Source: Pseudomonas moraviensis (GTDB taxonomy: Bacteria; Pseudomonadota; Gammaproteobacteria; Pseudomonadales; Pseudomonadaceae). Taken from it: a DNA stretch of 64,000 nt. Positions 17,025 to 26,262 of this stretch are shown here, in pieces. Both the position numbers and the translations under genes were made by a program. Under the pieces are notes generated by a model. It saw nothing but the letters and a program-made list of their open reading frames with translations, was not told the origin of the DNA and searched no databases. Each line of letters begins with the position of its first letter. Position 1 is the stretch's first letter. Location of the stretch: positions 5,068,501 to 5,132,500 of the forward strand of contig NZ_LT629788.1 of the NCBI RefSeq assembly GCF_900105805.1. Direction: 5' to 3'.

Positions 17025-17117
17025 GGCCGTTGCTATGCTTTGATGTGTTGGAGGGGCGCCCCATGCCAAGCGCTCCTGCAATGCACATTGCTCGTGCTGG
17101 CCCAGGGGAAACCAATA

Positions 17118-17753
17118 ATGAAAAACCCTTACGCTCTCGGCTTCTGGTGCGCTCTGGTCGCACTGGTGCTGCTCTCGGCCACATATTTCTACGGGATCAT
17201 GCTGGCCCACCAGATTGACACGGCAATGGTTTTTCTCGACAGCGCCGTTGCGCTGATCGCGGTGATGGCGATCGTCGTCGTCGCCTGGACCTCGATTCAG
17301 CTGCAGCGGGTCAAGAAGCGTCAGCTCGAGCGCGGCAAGATGCTCGTGCTGATCTGGGACACCAAAGTCGCCCTGCGCCGGGTCGAAACCGTGTTCGACC
17401 GCTACTTCTGGGGCAGTTACTGGCAGCCCGGGCGAACCTTCGCCGAAGTCATGGGCGAACTCACCGGCACGCCGCTGGAAAAAAGCCTCGAAGCTCTGAA
17501 GAAGCAATGCCTGGAACTCGACAAGCAGATCGCCGATGAAGGCTGGCACTGGCTGAACAATGCTCGCGAGCTGTCAGATGTCGCCACGGCCATGGCCCGC
17601 GAACGCTATCAGCTGGATTTCTGCGATGTACGGATGGAGGCGCCAGGCGGGGCGGTGATCGATCGAGACTTCGAAGTGCTGGTGTACACCTGGACCGCGC
17701 GGCTGAAGAGCTTCGATCATCAGCTGGATGAAATTGAAGTCCAATATTCCTGA
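17118..17753 (+). CDS. Uncharacterised inner-membrane protein
   Basis: 211 residues, starting at the ATG at 17118. Two membrane segments lie near residues 8-28 and 38-60, followed by a cytoplasmic, charged helical region. I do not recognise a named family. It resembles Pseudomonas proteins annotated only as membrane proteins. It is separated from the efflux operon by 93 bases and followed by a REP pair. Function unknown. Confidence 0.7.
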   Translation: MKNPYALGFWCALVALVLLSATYFYGIMLAHQIDTAMVFLDSAVALIAVMAIVVVAWTSIQLQRVKKRQLERGKMLVLIWDTKVALRRVETVFDRYFWGSYWQPGRTFAEVMGELTGTPLEKSLEALKKQCLELDKQIADEGWHWLNNARELSDVATAMARERYQLDFCDVRMEAPGGAVIDRDFEVLVYTWTARLKSFDHQLDEIEVQYS

Positions 17754-17773
17754 TTTGTTGTGAATCCTCCGGC

Positions 17774-17845
17774 GCTATCGCGAGCAGGCTCACTCCTACA
17801 TTTGGAATGCGTTCCCCCTGTAGGAGTGAGCCTGCTCGCGATAGC
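17774..17845. repeat. REP inverted pair, family A
   Basis: GCTATCGCGAGCAGGCTCAC and its complement flank a spacer of about 22 bases downstream of the membrane protein gene. Confidence 0.9.
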
Positions 17846-18045
17846 GTCCTTCCAGACACTGAAACTCTTCAACCCTGTCAGCGGTCCATTCCCCCCACAG
17901 ACACTCTTTAACCTCTAAACAGTGGGCCGTCCCCCGCGCCCGGTGCTAATCTCCACCGCTTATTGCGCACAGTCGAGCCGCGACCCGATCCCGGGTTCAA
18001 GGAAGACGACTTCATTCACAGCCACGGAAATCGATCAGGTCATTC

Positions 18046-19551
18046 ATGAATAAATCAGCAGGCGTGCTCCTCGGAATCGTTGTTGCCATCGGCGCGATCA
18101 GCGCAGGCGGGGCCTGGTACACCGGGACCAAGATCGAAGGCGTACTGAACAACGCCGTGACCAACGCCAACAAGGAGCTGCAGACCGCCATGGCCGGCTC
18201 CAACGGCACGGCGTCGCTGGAGCTGGTGTCGCTGGAACGCCACACCTTCACCAGCACCGCGCACTATCGCCTCAAGGGCGAAGGCGAGATGTTCGGTGAT
18301 GCGCCGGTCGAGCTGCTGTTCGTCGACCATATCGAACACGGCCCGTTGCCGTTCTCCCGTCTGGTTTCGCTGAAGTGGCTGCCGGTCATGGCCACCAGCA
18401 ACTATGAACTGGAAAAAAGCCCGTCCACAGAAAAATGGTTCGCCGCCACCAACGGCGCCGCGCCGCTCAAGGGCGTGACCAACATCGGCTACGACGAATC
18501 GACCACCAGCACCCTCAACCTGGTGCCGTTCGAAACCGCCCTGGATGAGCAGTCGAGCCTGAAGTTTTCCGGTCTGAGTATGGACATCGCCGCCAGCGCC
18601 CAGGCGCAGAAGGTCAAGGCCGACGGCTACATGGACAATCTGAAACTGGTCACCGTGTCTGAAGACCAGGCGCCGGTGCAGATCGAGCTCAACGGCCTGA
18701 CCCTGGCCAGCAACCTCGCCAAGAGCAGCTACGGTTACTACACCGGGGAAAACACCCTGGAAGTGACCAGCAGCAAAACCACCTTCGGCGCCAAACCGAT
18801 GGTGCTGGGGGTGAAGAACTTCGAAATGAAGAACCGCACCGAAGAAAGCGGCAGCAACGCCTCGGGCCGTGCCGATTACAAAATCGGCGAAGTGACGCTC
18901 AACGACAAGAAAGTCGGTTCGGCAGCCATGGCCATGAGCCTGAAGAACCTCGACATTCCTTCGACCATGTCGCTGATGCAGATCTACCAGACCAAATTGC
19001 AGCCGTACGAAAAAGCCGCCGCCGAAGCCGCCGCACAGGGCCTGCCGGCACCGGAGCTGAACCTGACCGAAGCGGAAAACGCCCAGGTCAAAGCCGACCT
19101 GCAGAAGCTGCTGGCCGCCGGCCCGCAACTGGCGCTGGAGAACCTTTCGTTCAACACCGCCAACGGTGAAAGCCGCGCCAATCTGGTGATCGACCTGACC
19201 AAACCGCAATCGATGGACCTGCCACCGGATCAACTGGGCAAGCAGCTGATTGCGCTGCTCGACCTGAACATTCAAGTGTCCAAGCCGATGCTGGTCGATC
19301 TGCTCAGCGTGCAGGCGCAACTCGATGGCCAGACTGACGCCAAAGCCATCGTCGATCAGTCCAGGGAAGCGGCGGACATGTTCGCCGGCATGGCGGTCGG
19401 CTCGCAATTGGCCGTCGTCGACGGCACCAACGTGGTGACAAAGCTGCATTACGCGGCCAATCAGGTCGAATTCAACGGCCAGAAAATGACCGTCGAACAG
19501 TTCATCGGCTTCCTGATGAGCAAGTTCGCCGGCGTCACCCAAGTGCAATAA
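18046..19551 (+). CDS. YdgA-family (DUF945) protein
   Basis: 501 residues. A single N-terminal membrane/signal segment (about residues 5-26, GVLLGIVVAIGAISAGGAW) followed by a large predicted periplasmic region matches the YdgA/DUF945 family: short strands, FSGLSMDI and similar repeats, and a C-terminal FNGQKMTVEQFIGF. E. coli YdgA is an inner-membrane protein of unclear function. The gene ends at a strong terminator, so it is probably monocistronic. Confidence 0.85.
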   Translation: MNKSAGVLLGIVVAIGAISAGGAWYTGTKIEGVLNNAVTNANKELQTAMAGSNGTASLELVSLERHTFTSTAHYRLKGEGEMFGDAPVELLFVDHIEHGPLPFSRLVSLKWLPVMATSNYELEKSPSTEKWFAATNGAAPLKGVTNIGYDESTTSTLNLVPFETALDEQSSLKFSGLSMDIAASAQAQKVKADGYMDNLKLVTVSEDQAPVQIELNGLTLASNLAKSSYGYYTGENTLEVTSSKTTFGAKPMVLGVKNFEMKNRTEESGSNASGRADYKIGEVTLNDKKVGSAAMAMSLKNLDIPSTMSLMQIYQTKLQPYEKAAAEAAAQGLPAPELNLTEAENAQVKADLQKLLAAGPQLALENLSFNTANGESRANLVIDLTKPQSMDLPPDQLGKQLIALLDLNIQVSKPMLVDLLSVQAQLDGQTDAKAIVDQSREAADMFAGMAVGSQLAVVDGTNVVTKLHYAANQVEFNGQKMTVEQFIGFLMSKFAGVTQVQ

Positions 19552-19571
19552 ATCCACCGCGCGCCACCCGG

Positions 19572-19608
19572 ACGCCCGGCCCCTGTGTGAACAGGCGCCG
19601 GGCGTTTT
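19572..19608 (+). terminator. Rho-independent terminator after ydgA-like gene
   Basis: The stem ACGCCCGGC / GCCGGGCGT has an inner stem CCTGT-GTGA-ACAGG and is followed by TTTTGCT. It separates the YdgA gene from the pga operon. Confidence 0.85.
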
Positions 19609-19740
19609 GCTGTACGAGTTTTGTACAGAAGAGCCGATTCTGAACAATTATTGCGATGTGAAAATTCGCTCTCGCTTGCGTGCAGACTGCCTCACCAAGC
19701 TTGGCCGAAGGCTGTCTTCTCGGCCACCGTTACGAATGGG

Positions 19741-19779
19741 CAAGGAGGGCATTGCGACCCGGCTGGCCATGTAAGGATG
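19741..19779 (+). promoter_or_regulatory. GGA motifs in the pgaA leader, candidate RsmA/RsmE sites
   Basis: CAAGGAGG (19741-19748) matches the CANGGANG core of CsrA/RsmA sites, and TAAGGATG (19772-19779) overlaps the ribosome binding site of pgaA. In E. coli, CsrA represses pgaA through several such sites; operation here is inferred. Confidence 0.4.
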
Positions 19780-19786
19780 CTGACGA

Positions 19787-22267
19787 ATGCCGCGTATTGA
19801 TGGTCCTGTAGTACATCGTGGTTTGCGCCCTTTGTTCCGATTCGCCCTCTGCAGCCAGTTGCTCTGGCCGCTGCTGGCGTTGGCCGACACACCCTATGAT
19901 GAAATGGTCCGCGATGCTCGCGCCGGGCACTACACGCCCGCGTTGACGGTGTTGCGTCAGGTGCCGCCGGGCCAGGCCAGCGACGGCCAGATCAGTGATC
20001 ACCTGCAAATCGCCAGTTGGGCCGGGCTCGATGCCGAAGTGGTCAAGGTCTATGAAACCCAGGGCCGCGACCGCGTCCTGCCGGTTCAGGCGCTGACCGC
20101 CGCTGCGCGTGCCTATCGCAACCTCAAGCGCTGGGACCAGGCCGCCCAGGTCTATAACCAGGCGCTGGCGCTGGAGCCGGACAACGCCGACCTGCAATTG
20201 GGTCTGGCGCTGACCCAGGCCGATTCCGGCAAGCCCGATCAGGCCGTCACCCGTGCCCAGGCGCTGGTCGCCGCCAAACCCGAGGATCCGTCACGCCGCC
20301 TGGCCTTGGGCTATGCCCTCGGCCGCGCCGGCAAGCAGTACGACGCTCTCTTTGAATACGATCAGGCGTTTATCCGCGCCGGCAACAAACCGGAAGTCGC
20401 CCGCGAGTACGTGGTCGCGCTGCAAAAGGCCCGTCTGCCTGAACCGGCGCTGCGCCTGGCCAGTCAGCGCCCCGGTCTGATTGATCCGGTGACCTTGCGC
20501 CGTCTCGAAGGCGATCTCGCCGCCGAACGTGTGCGCCTCGCCGAACTCGCCACCCGCAGCGAACAGGAACGCTACGTCATCGCTGACCGCGCGCTGGCCG
20601 ATTACGACAAACTGCTCGCGACCTGGACGCCTGACGCCACTGCCCATGACGACGTGACGCGCTGGCGCATCGACCGCATGGGGGCGCTCAAGGCCCGGGC
20701 GCGCACCGCCGACGTCATCAGCGAATATCAAAAGCTGCAGGCCGAGGGCGTGCAGATTCCGACCTACGCCCTGCGTTGGGTGGCGGCGTCTTATCTCGAT
20801 CAGCGTGAGCCGGAGATCGCCACCGATCTGTATCGCCAGGTGCTTTCAGCGCCTGACGCCGATGTCGGTGATCGTCTCGAAGACACCACTGCGCTGTACT
20901 ACTCGCTGCTGGAAAGCGATCGCGCCGACGAGGCGCGCAAGGTCGCCGAAGACGCGGCGAAAGCCCAGCGTCCGCGCGTCGAACTCAAGGGTCTGCCGAT
21001 CGGCAATCCCAACGATGAGTGGATGGACGCCCAGCAACTCGCGGCGCAGGCCGGCACTTACAGTTCCGACCTGCCCCACGGCGAAGAGCGTTTGCAGACT
21101 CTCATCGAGCAAGCGCCAGGCAATCTCGGCTTGCGTCTGGCCCAGGCCGATCTCTACCTCGCCCGCCAGATGCCGCGCCGCGCGGAAAGCCAGCTCAAGG
21201 AAGCCGAGAGCGCGGCACCGCGCGACGCGGGCCTGGAGGTCGCTCAGGCACGCACCGCGATGGAGTTGCAGGAGTGGCGGCAGAACGATGCGCTGGTCGA
21301 TGACGTGGTCGCGCGTTATCCGGACAACCGCCAGGTGCAGCGACTGGCCCGCGAGCGCGAAGTGCATGACATGGCCGAACTGCGCGTCGAAGCCTACGGC
21401 GGCAAGGCCAATGGTGGCGGCAGTGGCGATGCCGGTGCGGTCAGCGGCAGCCGTGATTTCGGCATCCAGAGCACGTTGTACAGCCCGCCGATCAACGAAG
21501 ACTGGCGCGTGTTCGCCGGCGCCGGTTATGCCACCGGTGATTTCGCCGAAGGGACTGGCCACCATCGCTTCCAACGGGTCGGCCTGGAACGGCGTACCCG
21601 TGACATGACCCTCGAAGCCGAAGTGTCGAATCACGATTACGGCTTCGGTGACAAACAAGGCGCACGCCTGGCGATCGCCCGCGACATCAACGATCACTGG
21701 CAGTACGGCGGCAGCCTCGAATACCTCTCGGCGGAAACACCGCTGCGCGCACTCAACAGCGACATCAAGGCCAATGGCGGCAGCGCATTCCTGCGCTGGC
21801 GCGCCAACGAAAGCCGCGAGTGGCGCGTCTCGGTCAGCCCGTCGCACTTCAGCGATGGCAACAACCGCGTCGAAGCGTTGGTGACCGGACGTGAAGGTAT
21901 CTACAGCGCGCCGAACATCCAGGTCGATGCTGGTCTGGAAGTCGGCACCAGCCACAACTCGAAATCCGATGACGTGCCGTACTTCAACCCCAAGTCGGAC
22001 TTCAGCGTGATGCCGCTGGTCAACGTCAACCACGTCCTCTACCACCGTTACGAAACTTCCTGGAGCCAGCAATTCCAGGCCGGCGCCGGCACCTACAGCC
22101 AGCGCGACCACGGCACCGGCGGCATGGCGTTGCTCGGTTACGGCCAACGGTACGCCTGGAACGACGTGTTCGATGTGGGCGGCATGTTCAGTGTGATCAA
22201 CCGGCCTTACGACGGTGATCGGGAAACTGATCTGCGTCTGCTCGTCGACCTCACTTTCCGCTTCTAG
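19787..22267 (+). CDS. pgaA: Poly-beta-1,6-N-acetyl-D-glucosamine export porin PgaA
   Basis: 826 residues. A signal-like segment (to about residue 33, ending LLALADTPYDEM) is followed by TPR-like helical repeats over about the first 500 residues and a C-terminal 16-strand-type barrel ending in LRLLVDLTFRF with terminal Phe. PgaA conducts PNAG through the outer membrane. It is the first gene of pgaABCD, with start ATG at 19787 and AAGGA upstream. Expression probably starts in the 19609-19786 leader. Confidence 0.93.
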   Translation: MPRIDGPVVHRGLRPLFRFALCSQLLWPLLALADTPYDEMVRDARAGHYTPALTVLRQVPPGQASDGQISDHLQIASWAGLDAEVVKVYETQGRDRVLPVQALTAAARAYRNLKRWDQAAQVYNQALALEPDNADLQLGLALTQADSGKPDQAVTRAQALVAAKPEDPSRRLALGYALGRAGKQYDALFEYDQAFIRAGNKPEVAREYVVALQKARLPEPALRLASQRPGLIDPVTLRRLEGDLAAERVRLAELATRSEQERYVIADRALADYDKLLATWTPDATAHDDVTRWRIDRMGALKARARTADVISEYQKLQAEGVQIPTYALRWVAASYLDQREPEIATDLYRQVLSAPDADVGDRLEDTTALYYSLLESDRADEARKVAEDAAKAQRPRVELKGLPIGNPNDEWMDAQQLAAQAGTYSSDLPHGEERLQTLIEQAPGNLGLRLAQADLYLARQMPRRAESQLKEAESAAPRDAGLEVAQARTAMELQEWRQNDALVDDVVARYPDNRQVQRLAREREVHDMAELRVEAYGGKANGGGSGDAGAVSGSRDFGIQSTLYSPPINEDWRVFAGAGYATGDFAEGTGHHRFQRVGLERRTRDMTLEAEVSNHDYGFGDKQGARLAIARDINDHWQYGGSLEYLSAETPLRALNSDIKANGGSAFLRWRANESREWRVSVSPSHFSDGNNRVEALVTGREGIYSAPNIQVDAGLEVGTSHNSKSDDVPYFNPKSDFSVMPLVNVNHVLYHRYETSWSQQFQAGAGTYSQRDHGTGGMALLGYGQRYAWNDVFDVGGMFSVINRPYDGDRETDLRLLVDLTFRF

Positions 22268-22279
22268 AAGAGTTTGAAG

Positions 22280-24277
22280 ATGCCTTTTATCTCGCGTTTC
22301 ATCCTTTTGCTGGGAGCGCTGCTGATCAGCGCCTGCGCCCAGCAGGCCCCGGCCTTCGCGCCGCCCTCCGAGCGCCCGGTCGCGGCCAGTGAACAACCGT
22401 GGCCAAAAAACCATGTGCTCGGCATCGCCTATCACGACGTTGAAGACCGTGATCCCGATCAGGCCGTGGTGGCAGTGCGCACCGAACGCATGATCGAGCA
22501 ACTCGCCTGGCTGCGTGAAAACGGCTACAAACCGGTAACCGTCGACCAGATCATGGCCGCACGCAAGGGTGGCCCGCAGCTGCCGGCGAAAGCGGTGCTG
22601 CTCAGCTTCGACGACGGTTATGCCAGCTTCTATACCCGCGTCTTGCCGGTGTTGCGCGCCTACAACTGGCACGCTTTGCTGGCGCCGGTCGGCACCTGGA
22701 TCGACACACCGCTGAATCAGCCGGTGGACTTTGCCGGCACGCCGCGCAAGCGTTCGGACTTTCTGACCTGGGAGCAGGTCCGCGAAATTTCCAGGTCGGG
22801 GCTGGTAGAGATCGCCGCCCATACCGACGCCAGCCACAAAGGCATCCTCGCCAACCCGCAGGGCAACTTGCAGCCGGCCGCTGCGACCCGGCGCTATGAC
22901 CCCGTGACCAAGCGCTACGAGTCCGAAGCCGATTTCCAGGCACGCATTCGTGCCGACGTGAAGAATATTTCCGAGAAGATCCGCCGGGTTACCGGTTACA
23001 AACCGCGGGTCTGGGTCTGGCCGTACGGCGCTGCTGACGGCACGTCGCTGAGCGTGGTTGGCGAGGAGGGCTATGAAATGGCCCTGACCCTGGACGACGG
23101 CCTCGACACCCTCGACAACCTGATGAGCGGGCCACGCTTCCTCGTTACCTCCGACCCTGACGGCGAGCATTTTGCCAACAGCATCGTCGCGGTACAGCAA
23201 GAGTTGGCGATGCGCGTGGTGCATGTCGATCTGGATAACGTCTACGACCCGGATCCGGCGCAACAGGACATCAACCTCGGCAAACTGGTGCAGCGCATTT
23301 CTGACCTGGGCCCCACCACGGTGTTTCTGCAAGCTTTTGCCGATCCAAAGGGCGATGGTCTGGTGCACTCGCTGTACTTCCCCAACCGCCACCTGCCGGT
23401 GCGCGCCGACCTGTTCGACCGCGTCGCCTGGCAACTGCGCACCCGCGCTCATGTAAAGGTCTATGCATGGATGCCGGTGCTGAGTTTCGAGCTCGATTCG
23501 AAGCTGCCGCGGGTGACCCGCTGGGACCCGAAGACCGCCATCACGTCGGTCGATCCAAAGCAGTACAAACGCCTGTCACCGTTCAATCCCGAAGTGCGGA
23601 AAGTCATCGGTGAAATCTACGAGGACCTGGCGAGTCTGACCTCGATCGATGGCGTCCTCTACCATGACGACGCAGTGCTGTCGGACTTCGAAGATGCCAG
23701 CCCGGATGCCTTGAAGGCCTACGCTGCACATGGGTTGCCCGGCTCGATTGCCGCGCTGCGCGACGACCCGGCGGCGATGCAACGCTGGACCCGCTTCAAG
23801 AGCCGCTACCTGATCGACTTCACCAACGAACTGACCGCCAGGGTCCGCGCCATTCGCGGCCCGCAGGTGCTGACCGCGCGCAACATCTTTGCCGAGCCGA
23901 TGCTCAATCCCGAGAGCGAAGCGTGGTTCGCACAGAATCTCGACGATTTCCTCGCCACCTACGACTGGACGGCGCCGATGGCCATGCCTTTGATGGAAAA
24001 ACAGACCCGGGCCGAGTCCGGGCCGTGGCTGGAAACCCTGGTGGCCACGGTTAAAAAACGTCCCGGTGCGCTCAATCGCACGGTGTTCGAATTGCAGGCG
24101 CGTGACTGGAACCAGAAGGATCAGGCCGACATCGATGCCGCGCAACTGGCGGACTGGATGGGCCGGCTCAAGCGCCAGGGCGCGACCAGTTTCGGTTACT
24201 ACCCGGACAACTTCCTCGACAACCTGCCGGACCTGAAAACCGTAAGGCCTGCACTCTCCAACAAATGGAATCCATAA
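22280..24277 (+). CDS. pgaB: PNAG N-deacetylase PgaB
   Basis: 665 residues. The lipoprotein signal has lipobox LISAC. The N-terminal polysaccharide-deacetylase (NodB) domain shows the metal-binding SFDDGY and the AHTDASH histidines; the C-terminal half is the GH13-like/PgaB hydrolase domain with the DLDNVYDPDP motif. The enzyme partly deacetylates PNAG in the periplasm so that it can be exported through PgaA. The ATG at 22280 is 12 bases after pgaA with an AGAAGAG site; the in-frame TTG two codons earlier is less likely. Confidence 0.93.
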   Translation: MPFISRFILLLGALLISACAQQAPAFAPPSERPVAASEQPWPKNHVLGIAYHDVEDRDPDQAVVAVRTERMIEQLAWLRENGYKPVTVDQIMAARKGGPQLPAKAVLLSFDDGYASFYTRVLPVLRAYNWHALLAPVGTWIDTPLNQPVDFAGTPRKRSDFLTWEQVREISRSGLVEIAAHTDASHKGILANPQGNLQPAAATRRYDPVTKRYESEADFQARIRADVKNISEKIRRVTGYKPRVWVWPYGAADGTSLSVVGEEGYEMALTLDDGLDTLDNLMSGPRFLVTSDPDGEHFANSIVAVQQELAMRVVHVDLDNVYDPDPAQQDINLGKLVQRISDLGPTTVFLQAFADPKGDGLVHSLYFPNRHLPVRADLFDRVAWQLRTRAHVKVYAWMPVLSFELDSKLPRVTRWDPKTAITSVDPKQYKRLSPFNPEVRKVIGEIYEDLASLTSIDGVLYHDDAVLSDFEDASPDALKAYAAHGLPGSIAALRDDPAAMQRWTRFKSRYLIDFTNELTARVRAIRGPQVLTARNIFAEPMLNPESEAWFAQNLDDFLATYDWTAPMAMPLMEKQTRAESGPWLETLVATVKKRPGALNRTVFELQARDWNQKDQADIDAAQLADWMGRLKRQGATSFGYYPDNFLDNLPDLKTVRPALSNKWNP

Positions 24278-24278
24278 C

Positions 24279-25634
24279 ATGCTGGATAGACTGTTAGCCC
24301 TGCTTGTTCTGGCGATCGTTCTTGGCGTTCCGCTGGGGCTGATTTTCCTGGTGACCGGCCAGTTCCTGATGTCGTTCGTGTTCTTCTACCCGCTGTTCAT
24401 GTCCGGGTTGTGGATCGCCGGCGGCCTGTATTTCTGGTTGCACTGGGAGCGCCACTGGCCATGGCAGGACGACACGCTGCCGCCGCCACTGGAAGGCGAG
24501 CCGCTGATCTCGATCCTGATTCCTTGCTACAACGAAGGCGACAACGCTGCCGACACCATTCACGCGGCACTGGCGCAGCATTACCCGAACATCGAAGTCA
24601 TCGCGATCAACGACGGCTCCAAGGACAACACGGCTGAAGTTCTCGACGCACTGGCCAAGGAAGATCCTCGTTTGCGGGTCCTGCATCTGGCGGAAAACCA
24701 GGGCAAGGCTGTGGCCCTGCGCATGGGCGCGATTGCTGCGCGCAGCGAGTATCTGGTGTGCATCGATGGCGACGCCTTGCTGGCGCCCAATACCGCGGCC
24801 TATCTGGTCGCGCCGATGCTGGATAACGCACGTCTCGGCGCCGTGACTGGCAACCCGCGCATCCGCACACGGTCGACGTTGATCGGGCGGGTGCAGGTCG
24901 GCGAGTTCTCCTCGATCATCGGTCTGATCAAACGCACGCAACGGGTGTTCGGGCGCATCTTCACCGTCTCCGGGGTGATCGTCGCGTTCCGCCGTACCGC
25001 GCTGAACCGGGTCGGCTACTGGAGCCCGGACATGATCACCGAAGACATCGACATCAGCTGGAAGCTGCAGCTCGATCACTGGAGCATCTTCTACGAACCG
25101 CGCGCGCTGTGCTGGATCCTCATGCCGGAGACCCTCGGCGGCCTCTGGAAGCAGCGTCTGCGCTGGGCTCAGGGCGGCGCCGAAGTGTTGTTCAAGAACA
25201 TTCGCGGCATCTGGCAGTATCGCCATCGTTACCTGTGGCCGCTGCTGTTCGAATACTGCCTGTCCACCGGTTGGGCGTTCACCTTCCTGTTGTCGGTGAT
25301 TTTCTGGGGCATGGGCAAATTCATGGTCATGCCGGATGCAATCGCTGTGGATCACTTGATGCCACCGGCCTTCACCGGTCTGTTGCTGGCGGTGGTCTGT
25401 CTGGTGCAGTTCGCGGTCAGCATCGTCATCGATCGGCGCTATGAGCCGGGTCTGGGCAAGACCATGTTCTGGGTGGTCTGGTACCCGCTGGTGTTCTGGC
25501 TCGTCAGTCTGCTGACCACCTTGGTCAGTTTCCCCAAAGTGTTGTTCAGCCAACACAAGAAACGCGCGCGCTGGGTCAGTCCTGATCGGGGCATCCGACC
25601 GCTGGGCGACGAGCAGGAGGAAGTCATCAAATGA
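24279..25634 (+). CDS. pgaC: PNAG synthase glycosyltransferase PgaC
   Basis: 451 residues, GT2 family. It has N-terminal membrane helices (about 5-55), the catalytic core with ILIPCYNEGDN, the DGD motif (VCIDGDALL), the EDID acceptor motif and the QRLRW product-binding motif, then three or four C-terminal membrane helices. It polymerises UDP-GlcNAc to PNAG with PgaD and is activated by c-di-GMP in E. coli. One base separates it from the pgaB stop, and it overlaps pgaD by 4. Confidence 0.94.
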   Translation: MLDRLLALLVLAIVLGVPLGLIFLVTGQFLMSFVFFYPLFMSGLWIAGGLYFWLHWERHWPWQDDTLPPPLEGEPLISILIPCYNEGDNAADTIHAALAQHYPNIEVIAINDGSKDNTAEVLDALAKEDPRLRVLHLAENQGKAVALRMGAIAARSEYLVCIDGDALLAPNTAAYLVAPMLDNARLGAVTGNPRIRTRSTLIGRVQVGEFSSIIGLIKRTQRVFGRIFTVSGVIVAFRRTALNRVGYWSPDMITEDIDISWKLQLDHWSIFYEPRALCWILMPETLGGLWKQRLRWAQGGAEVLFKNIRGIWQYRHRYLWPLLFEYCLSTGWAFTFLLSVIFWGMGKFMVMPDAIAVDHLMPPAFTGLLLAVVCLVQFAVSIVIDRRYEPGLGKTMFWVVWYPLVFWLVSLLTTLVSFPKVLFSQHKKRARWVSPDRGIRPLGDEQEEVIK

Positions 25635-26152
25635 AAATTATCCGCACTCGCCAACGGCCCTTTCTGGTGGTGATCGACGTCATCCTTACCGTGATGGCCT
25701 GGGTCGGCCTGCTGTACCTGTTGGTGCGCGGCCTATGGCCATTGATCGAAACCACCGGCGGCCCGCGCATCGAGCACTCGGCGTTCGATGCCTTGGGCAC
25801 CTTGCAGGTTTATCTGTGGGTGGCGGTGGTCAACGCAGTGATCCTGATTGGTTGGGCACGTTATCAGCAACGCAAGAGCCGCAGCTTCGCTCAGCGCCGG
25901 TTGCCCTCGCCGGTGATTGGTGATGAAGGTCTGAGCAAAAGCTTCAAGCTCTGCGATGAGCGTTTCCAGAAATTGCGCACGCCTGGCGTGATGACCATCC
26001 ACAACGATCAGGACGGCGATATCAGCCACGTGGAAACGCATTTCTGGCCGGTGCAGCAGCAGGCATTGCCCGCGCCGCTGGGGCAACAGCGGGTGATCTT
26101 TCTGCATGCCGATGAAGATGACAATCGCGAGCCGGTGAACCGCCTGACGTGA
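25631..26152 (+). CDS. pgaD: PNAG synthesis accessory protein PgaD
   Basis: 173 residues. Two membrane helices (about 10-35 and 55-78) are followed by a cytoplasmic tail, as in PgaD, which in E. coli forms the c-di-GMP-binding complex with PgaC. The tail is longer than in E. coli PgaD, with an acidic HVETHFWP region. Last gene of the operon. Confidence 0.88.
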   Translation: MKIIRTRQRPFLVVIDVILTVMAWVGLLYLLVRGLWPLIETTGGPRIEHSAFDALGTLQVYLWVAVVNAVILIGWARYQQRKSRSFAQRRLPSPVIGDEGLSKSFKLCDERFQKLRTPGVMTIHNDQDGDISHVETHFWPVQQQALPAPLGQQRVIFLHADEDDNREPVNRLT

Positions 26153-26159
26153 CCTCCAC

Positions 26160-26253
26160 TGTAGGAGCTGCCGAAGGCTGCGATCTTTTGATTTTGCTTA
26201 TGTAAAAACAAGATCAAGAGATCGCAGCCTCGTTGCACTCGTCAGCTCCTACA
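26160..26253. repeat. REP inverted pair, family B
   Basis: TGTAGGAGCTGCCGAAGGCT and a diverged complement (ending CAGCTCCTACAGG) enclose two GCGATC / GATCGC cores. It lies between the convergent pgaD and reductase genes. Confidence 0.85.
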
Positions 26254-26262
26254 GGACCGGTG

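Noticed and set aside
20846..23452. 868-codon open frame on the - strand opposite pgaA and pgaB
   Set aside because: Antisense shadow of two clear pga genes; it has no recognisable domain and no ribosome binding site.
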